Positions 59,608-64,000 of a DNA stretch of 64,000 bases are shown here, in pieces; within the stretch, counting starts at the first letter, position 1; every line of letters starts with the position of its first letter. A program made the translations under genes and the position numbers. The notes under the pieces were generated by a model that searched no databases, was not told the origin of the DNA, and saw nothing but the letters and a program-made list of their open reading frames with translations. The DNA comes from Bdellovibrio sp. KM01 (GTDB lineage Bacteria > Bdellovibrionota > Bdellovibrionia > Bdellovibrionales > Bdellovibrionaceae). The stretch is from the NCBI RefSeq assembly GCF_013752535.1, contig NZ_CP058348.1, forward strand, positions 682,001 to 746,000, given 5' to 3'.

Positions 59608-61029
59608 TTAGAATTTCAGAAGGGCGCCTACATCTAGTTTGCCATTCGATGTTACTTTTCCGTTCAAAGCTGGGATTGGTTTTGCTGAGCCTAGTACTGC
59701 AGCTTTTACGTCCTGCCATGATTTTTCTGGGTGAGCTGACCAGTAAAGAGCAGCGGCACCTGCAACGTGTGGAGTGGCCATTGAAGTTCCGTCCCATGTT
59801 GCTTTGAAGCCGTATTTGTCGATCACGATGTCAGAGTAGTTGTTGAATACTGTTGTTGAGAAAACAACTACGCCTGGTGCGCCGATATCTACTGAGCGGT
59901 TACCCCAGTTTGAGAATGAACCCAATTGGTCTTTTGCGTCGATGGCCGCCACAGAGATGATGATGTCGTGTGGGTAGCTTGATGGGTAAGCAGGGGCCGC
60001 GTCGTTGTCATTATCGTAGCCTACGCCTTTGTGGCCGTTACCTGCGGCTGCGATGAAAAGAACGCCTTTGTCTTGGGCGAATTGAACTGCATCACGCAAA
60101 GCTTTGTTTTCTGCGCCTGCATTTGGGTCTTCGCCTTCAGAGCCCCAAGAGTTGCTCATGATTTTTGCGCCGTTGTTAACTGCATAGTTGATCGCTTTGA
60201 TGGCGTCAGCAGTTGTACCTTGACCTTTTTCAGAGATGAAACGCAAAGACATGATTTTTACATTTGGTGCAACGCCTGCGATACCTTTGCTGTTGTTGTT
60301 GCGAGCGGCAACATTACCAGCGCAGTGAGTACCGTGACCTGGGTTACCACCTTTGAAAAGGATGTCCAGAGGTTCCATTGACAGGTCGTATGGTTTATTG
60401 TCGTTAGAAACAAAGTCCCAACCGATTGTGTCGTCGATATAGCCGTTGCCATCATCGTCGATACCGTTGTTGGCGATCTCTTTTGGATTTCTCCAAAGGT
60501 TCGGCAAAAGATCTTCGTGAGTATAGTCCACACCCGTGTCGATCACGGCTACAACCATATCAGGTGAACCTTGAGTGACTTTCCAAGCTTCAACGACGCC
60601 GATATTGTTCATGCCCCATTGTTTATCGAACATTGGGTCCGCGCCCGGAGTTGATTGCGGAGCGTTAGGAATTTCTGGGTTGTCTTTGATCGCCAGAACT
60701 TGTGGTTCTGGATTGCGACGCAACATTTTTGCCAAAGCAGCTCTGCGCAATGGATCTTGAATGCGGTAGTCTTCCATCAAATGGATTGGGTAGTTCGGTT
60801 GAACGTACTCCACCGCTGGATTTTTCACCAAAGTGTTTAAACTCATGGATTTTGGAGCTTGAACACGAACTAGACTTTCCGTGATTTTCTCTGTTTTTGC
60901 CCCTTGGATTTCTACATCTTCGTAGCCAGGTGCTAGTTTAATAAGCAAATCTTGCGTTTTATGCTGAGCTTGAGCGCCCAAAGCGAAAGCAAGAACGGCA
61001 GCAGATGCGAACACAGCCATCTTAGTCAT
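59608..61029 (-). CDS. Secreted subtilisin-like serine protease (S8 family)
   Basis: 473 residues from the ATG at 61029, 5 nt after AAAGGAG; the open frame to 61119 lacks a ribosome site. Signal peptide MTKMAVFASAAVLAFALGAQ, an inhibitor-like propeptide (about 25-85; LLIKLAPGYEDVEIQG, VQPNYPIHL) and the peptidase domain from about 135. Triad: D164 (VIDTGVD), H232 (GHGTHCAGN), S416 (GTSMATPHVAG), with N331 for the oxyanion hole and a likely calcium loop DDDGNGYIDD. Exported proteases of this kind are numerous in Bdellovibrio and could digest prey or envelope proteins (inference). Confidence 0.94.
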   Translation of the reverse strand: MTKMAVFASAAVLAFALGAQAQHKTQDLLIKLAPGYEDVEIQGAKTEKITESLVRVQAPKSMSLNTLVKNPAVEYVQPNYPIHLMEDYRIQDPLRRAALAKMLRRNPEPQVLAIKDNPEIPNAPQSTPGADPMFDKQWGMNNIGVVEAWKVTQGSPDMVVAVIDTGVDYTHEDLLPNLWRNPKEIANNGIDDDGNGYIDDTIGWDFVSNDNKPYDLSMEPLDILFKGGNPGHGTHCAGNVAARNNNSKGIAGVAPNVKIMSLRFISEKGQGTTADAIKAINYAVNNGAKIMSNSWGSEGEDPNAGAENKALRDAVQFAQDKGVLFIAAAGNGHKGVGYDNDNDAAPAYPSSYPHDIIISVAAIDAKDQLGSFSNWGNRSVDIGAPGVVVFSTTVFNNYSDIVIDKYGFKATWDGTSMATPHVAGAAALYWSAHPEKSWQDVKAAVLGSAKPIPALNGKVTSNGKLDVGALLKF

Positions 61030-61277
61030 GAAAACTCCTTTCAAAACAATCCTTGTTATGTGGTTACACAGTTCGATTTCTAAACTGATGTTTGAGTCGA
61101 AATTTAAGTCTGTGTTCAATCGAGAGGAGAATCAATTTCATTTGCGACGACCATGGGTTTTGCTAAGGTGCGTTGAAGTTGCGTGCAGAGAGGTTTACGA
61201 TGAGTATCTAGTTGTCAGGACTACGGTTTTTCGTTAGTTACTTAATGATAGCTAATTGAAATTGCAGAGGTGTATTT

Positions 61278-61826
61278 ATGCACAAAGATGAAGTGCAAGG
61301 TTCCGCGCTCGGGACTCAAGCAGCAGACGATCAGTCGCGCGATGTTGCGTTCACGACAAAGCTTGATCATATCGTTGCTTGGGGACGCAAAAACTCATTG
61401 TGGCCAATGCCGTACGGTACTGCTTGTTGCGGTATTGAATTCATGTCGGTGATGGGACCGAAATATGACCTAGCTCGTTTCGGAGCTGAGGTTGCACGTT
61501 TCTCTCCTCGTCAAGCAGACTTACTTGTGGTTGCAGGTACGATCACTGAAAAGATGGCGCCAGTCATCGTTCGTATCTACCAACAAATGCTTGAGCCAAA
61601 ATACGTAATCTCCATGGGCGCATGTGCAAGCTCTGGTGGTTTCTATCGTGCGTACCACGTTCTTCAAGGCGTTGATAAAGTCATCCCTGTCGACGTGTAC
61701 ATCCCAGGTTGCCCTCCAACACCAGAAGCGGTGATGGACGGTATTATGGCTTTGCAAAAAATGATCGCAGATCACACTCCACGCCCGTGGAAAGACAACT
61801 GGAAGAGCCCATATGAGCAAGCTTGA
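61278..61826 (+). CDS. nuoB: NADH-quinone oxidoreductase subunit B
   Basis: 182 residues of complex I, binding the terminal [4Fe-4S] cluster N2. The ligand cysteines are in [20 protein letters not shown] and [15 protein letters not shown] is upstream of the ATG. The first visible gene of the nuo operon here; nuoA is not directly upstream, which is unusual since nuoA normally comes first. It overlaps nuoCD by 14 bp. Confidence 0.95.
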   Translation: MHKDEVQGSALGTQAADDQSRDVAFTTKLDHIVAWGRKNSLWPMPYGTACCGIEFMSVMGPKYDLARFGAEVARFSPRQADLLVVAGTITEKMAPVIVRIYQQMLEPKYVISMGACASSGGFYRAYHVLQGVDKVIPVDVYIPGCPPTPEAVMDGIMALQKMIADHTPRPWKDNWKSPYEQA

Positions 61827-63495
61827 TACACTAAAACAAAACCTAGCGGGCCGCTTTAACACAGCGAACTTCAAATTCATCAGCGCTGTTGGCGATGATG
61901 TTATCGAAGCTCCAAAAGAAGACGTGCCAAAACTTTTGATGTACTTGAGAGAATCAGGTTCATTCGATTTCTTGATGGACGTTTGCGGAGTGGACTACCC
62001 AACTCGCGAAAAACGTTTCGACGTTGTCTACAACTTGTTCTCTTCCAAAGACAACTCTCGTTTGCGTATTAAAGCGCAAGTGGGCGAGGGCGAGTCTATC
62101 GGTACAGCAATTCCAGCTTACCGTGGGGCTGACTGGTTCGAGCGCGAAGCGTACGACATGTTCGGTATCAAATTCGAAGGTCACCAAAACCTGCGCAGAA
62201 TTTTGACTCACCACCAATTCGTGGGCCATCCGCTTCGTAAAGACTACGATGCTGATCACCAACAACAATGTACGGCTTCTTTGCCAATTCATTTCAACAA
62301 CGAACCGGGTTCTCCTGGTGACGTATTGAATGATAAATATGTTCCTTTGAATATCGGTCCTGCCCATACAGCAATGCACGGAACACTTCGTGTGATGGCT
62401 GAGATGGACGGGGAGACGATCGTTCGCTGTAACAACGAAATCGGTTACCTTCACCGTTGCTTCGAAAAAATGGCCGAGACTCACCCGTACAATCAGGTGA
62501 TTCCATACACGGACCGTTTGAACTACTGCTCGGCTCCAATGAACAATATTGGTTACTGTAAAGCGGTTGAGCGTTTGTTGGGCGTTGAAATCCCACCAAA
62601 AGCACAGGCAATGCGTATCATCCTTGCAGAGCTTTCCCGTGTTATCGACCATACGATTGCAATCGGAACTGGCGCGATGGACTTGGGTGCTTTGACTTCA
62701 TTCTTTTATATGTTCGGTTTGCGTGAACAAGTTTATACATTGTTCGAAAAACTGTGCGGTGCTCGTCTTACGGTTTCTATGACTCGCGTAGGTGGTATGG
62801 CTCAGGACGCTCCGGAAGGTTGGTTCGACGAAGTTTTGGCTCTTTGTAAAGAGCTTCGCCGTGGAACTGATGAAATGGCGGGAATGGTTGTCGACAATAA
62901 AATCTTCATCCAACGTACTCGCAATGTTTGCGCAGTTTCTGCAGCAGACGCGATTCAATGGGGTTACACAGGTCCTTTGCTTCGTGCTTCTGGCGTGAAT
63001 CTGGATTTGCGTAAAGCCACTCCATATTATGGATATGACCAATTGGATTTTGATATTCCAGTGGGCACAACGGGCGATATTTACGACCGTTACTTGGTTC
63101 GTTTCGAAGAAATGCGCCAATCTATCCGTATCATCGAGCAAGTTTGTAAAAACGTACCAGCGGGTGATTACACGATCCGCGATAAAGGTATCGTTCTTCC
63201 AGAGAAAAAAGACGTTTACGGAAACATCGAAGGCTTGATGAACCACTTTATGTTGGTGATCAAAGGTCTTCGTCCGCCGGTTGGCGAAGTTTACGATGCA
63301 ACTGAAGCTGCTAACGGTGAGTTGGGCTTCTACCTTGTATCTGACGGCTCTGCGAATCCGTACCGTTTGAAAGTTCGTCCACCATGTTTCGCTATTTACC
63401 AGTCTTTCCCGACTGTGGTTAAAGGCGCGATGTTGGCGGATGCGATTGCGACAGTCGCTTCGATGAATCTTATCGCCGGCGAACTAGATCGCTAA
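61813..63495 (+). CDS. nuoCD: NADH-quinone oxidoreductase, fused subunits C and D
   Basis: 560 residues. The NuoC part (about 1-160) includes [18 protein letters not shown] and [19 protein letters not shown]. The NuoD part (about 175-560) has [34 protein letters not shown] and ends [10 protein letters not shown]. Together they form part of the peripheral arm and quinone pocket of complex I. The fusion occurs in enterobacteria and several other groups. The start lies inside the end of nuoB. Confidence 0.95.
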   Translation: MSKLDTLKQNLAGRFNTANFKFISAVGDDVIEAPKEDVPKLLMYLRESGSFDFLMDVCGVDYPTREKRFDVVYNLFSSKDNSRLRIKAQVGEGESIGTAIPAYRGADWFEREAYDMFGIKFEGHQNLRRILTHHQFVGHPLRKDYDADHQQQCTASLPIHFNNEPGSPGDVLNDKYVPLNIGPAHTAMHGTLRVMAEMDGETIVRCNNEIGYLHRCFEKMAETHPYNQVIPYTDRLNYCSAPMNNIGYCKAVERLLGVEIPPKAQAMRIILAELSRVIDHTIAIGTGAMDLGALTSFFYMFGLREQVYTLFEKLCGARLTVSMTRVGGMAQDAPEGWFDEVLALCKELRRGTDEMAGMVVDNKIFIQRTRNVCAVSAADAIQWGYTGPLLRASGVNLDLRKATPYYGYDQLDFDIPVGTTGDIYDRYLVRFEEMRQSIRIIEQVCKNVPAGDYTIRDKGIVLPEKKDVYGNIEGLMNHFMLVIKGLRPPVGEVYDATEAANGELGFYLVSDGSANPYRLKVRPPCFAIYQSFPTVVKGAMLADAIATVASMNLIAGELDR

Positions 63496-63511
63496 TTTAG
63501 AGGGAATAACG

Positions 63512-63985
63512 ATGTTTAAACTTTCTGAACAAGGCTTGGCTAACGTAAAAAAAGAACTTGCTCGCTATGAAGCGAAAGAGTCTGCGATTATTCCAAGTCT
63601 TTATATTGCACAAAAAGAAAATAATGGCTTCATCACGCCAGATATTATCCGTCACTTGTCTCAAGTGATGGAAATTCCTGAAGCGCGTATCAATGAAGTA
63701 TTCAAATTCTATACAATGTTCAACCAGGAACCTGTTGGTAAATACCACGTTCAAGTTTGCACGAATATTTCTTGTGCTCTTGAGGGTGGTCGTGAAATGG
63801 CCAGCCACATCTGCAAAGAGTTGGGTGTTAAGCTTAACGAAGTGACAGCGGATGGCCGCTTTACAGTATCCAAAGTTGAGTGCTTGGGTTCATGCGGAAC
63901 AGCTCCAATGATGCAAGTGAATGACACATATCATGAAAAGCTAACTCCTGAATCAGCGATGAACTTGTTGAGAGGTATGAGATAA
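63512..63985 (+). CDS. nuoE: NADH-quinone oxidoreductase subunit E
   Basis: 157 residues. The thioredoxin-like [2Fe-2S] subunit of the NADH-oxidising module; cluster cysteines are in VCTNISCAL (C-x4-C) and VECLGSCGTAPMM (C-x3-C). GAGGG precedes the ATG. The stop overlaps the next ATG by one base. Confidence 0.94.
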   Translation: MFKLSEQGLANVKKELARYEAKESAIIPSLYIAQKENNGFITPDIIRHLSQVMEIPEARINEVFKFYTMFNQEPVGKYHVQVCTNISCALEGGREMASHICKELGVKLNEVTADGRFTVSKVECLGSCGTAPMMQVNDTYHEKLTPESAMNLLRGMR

Positions 63986-64000
63986 TGGCTGAAACTAAAG
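63985..64000 (+). CDS. nuoF: Start of the next nuo gene, probably nuoF, cut by window edge
   Basis: The ATG overlaps the nuoE stop (TAATG) and gives MAETK before the window ends. nuoF is the usual gene after nuoE; identity is from context alone. Confidence 0.45.

Noticed and set aside
61960-62652. 230-residue minus-strand frame antisense to nuoCD
   Set aside because: It is a shadow of the strongly codon-biased nuoCD gene.
1-64000. CRISPR arrays, tRNA or rRNA genes, insertion sequences, phage genes
   Set aside because: None seen: no regularly spaced repeats, no transposase or integrase motifs, and no clear cloverleaf sequences.

Overview
The window looks like chromosomal DNA of a Gram-negative predatory bacterium of the Bdellovibrio group (Bdellovibrionota). 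This is inferred from moderate G+C, many proteins with signal peptides or lipoboxes, PorV/FadL-like barrels, a large mla operon, a nuoCD fusion and overall gene style; no 16S gene is present to confirm it. Genes are tightly packed, many start codons overlap the preceding stop (ATGA, TAATG), and no phage, insertion sequence, tRNA, rRNA or CRISPR array was seen.

Layout. 1-2.3 kb: a Ser/Thr kinase cut by the left edge, coaE and a secreted protein. 2.4-8.4 kb: an outer-membrane cluster of three PorV/FadL-like barrels interleaved with two lipoproteins. 8.4-15.9 kb: AddB-like and AddA-like nuclease/helicase subunits, an RNase HI with an unusual C-terminal domain, and an SDR oxidoreductase. 15.9-19 kb, minus strand: nadB, a lysophospholipase-like hydrolase and a lipoprotein. 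19.1-30.9 kb: a long plus-strand run with a histidine kinase, a protein with degenerate REC and GGDEF domains, alr, mlaE-mlaF-mlaD, a GYF/TPR protein, a lipoprotein, a YhaM-like nuclease and cysE. 30.9-33.8 kb: an Mpo1-like membrane protein, an unlisted 37-codon gene, a repeat-rich intergenic region and rpsD. 33.7-38.6 kb, minus strand: a secreted protein and an overlapping HAD / RsmI-like / hrpB operon. 38.6-43.8 kb: phnDCE with a thioesterase, a secreted hydrolase and a GYF-GYF-PilZ protein. 43.8-49.7 kb: a two-gene ABC exporter, an XRE regulator, a YkuD_2-type L,D-transpeptidase and a TetR repressor. 49.9-56.5 kb: an efflux operon (TolC-like, RND, NDH-2, MarR) whose promoter region carries three operator-like palindromes. 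56.6-59.2 kb: a 13-cysteine copper-storage-like protein facing a YceI / DUF692 (MNIO) / HvfC operon. 59.2-61 kb: a palindromic repeat and a subtilase. 61.3-64 kb: nuoB, nuoCD, nuoE and the first codons of nuoF.

The most unusual items are: (1) a dispersed long-palindrome element with one shared core at two loci, unrelated self-complementary arms, and a base-pair-preserving length difference in an internal hairpin; (2) an MNIO peptide-modification-type operon without a recognisable precursor gene, convergent with a cytosolic Csp; (3) RNase HI carrying a hybrid-binding-like domain at its C terminus; (4) an MlaD/MCE protein with a beta-rich, barrel-like C-terminal half; and (5) good sigma-28 (FliA)-like promoter matches ahead of an outer-membrane-cluster lipoprotein and the PilZ protein.
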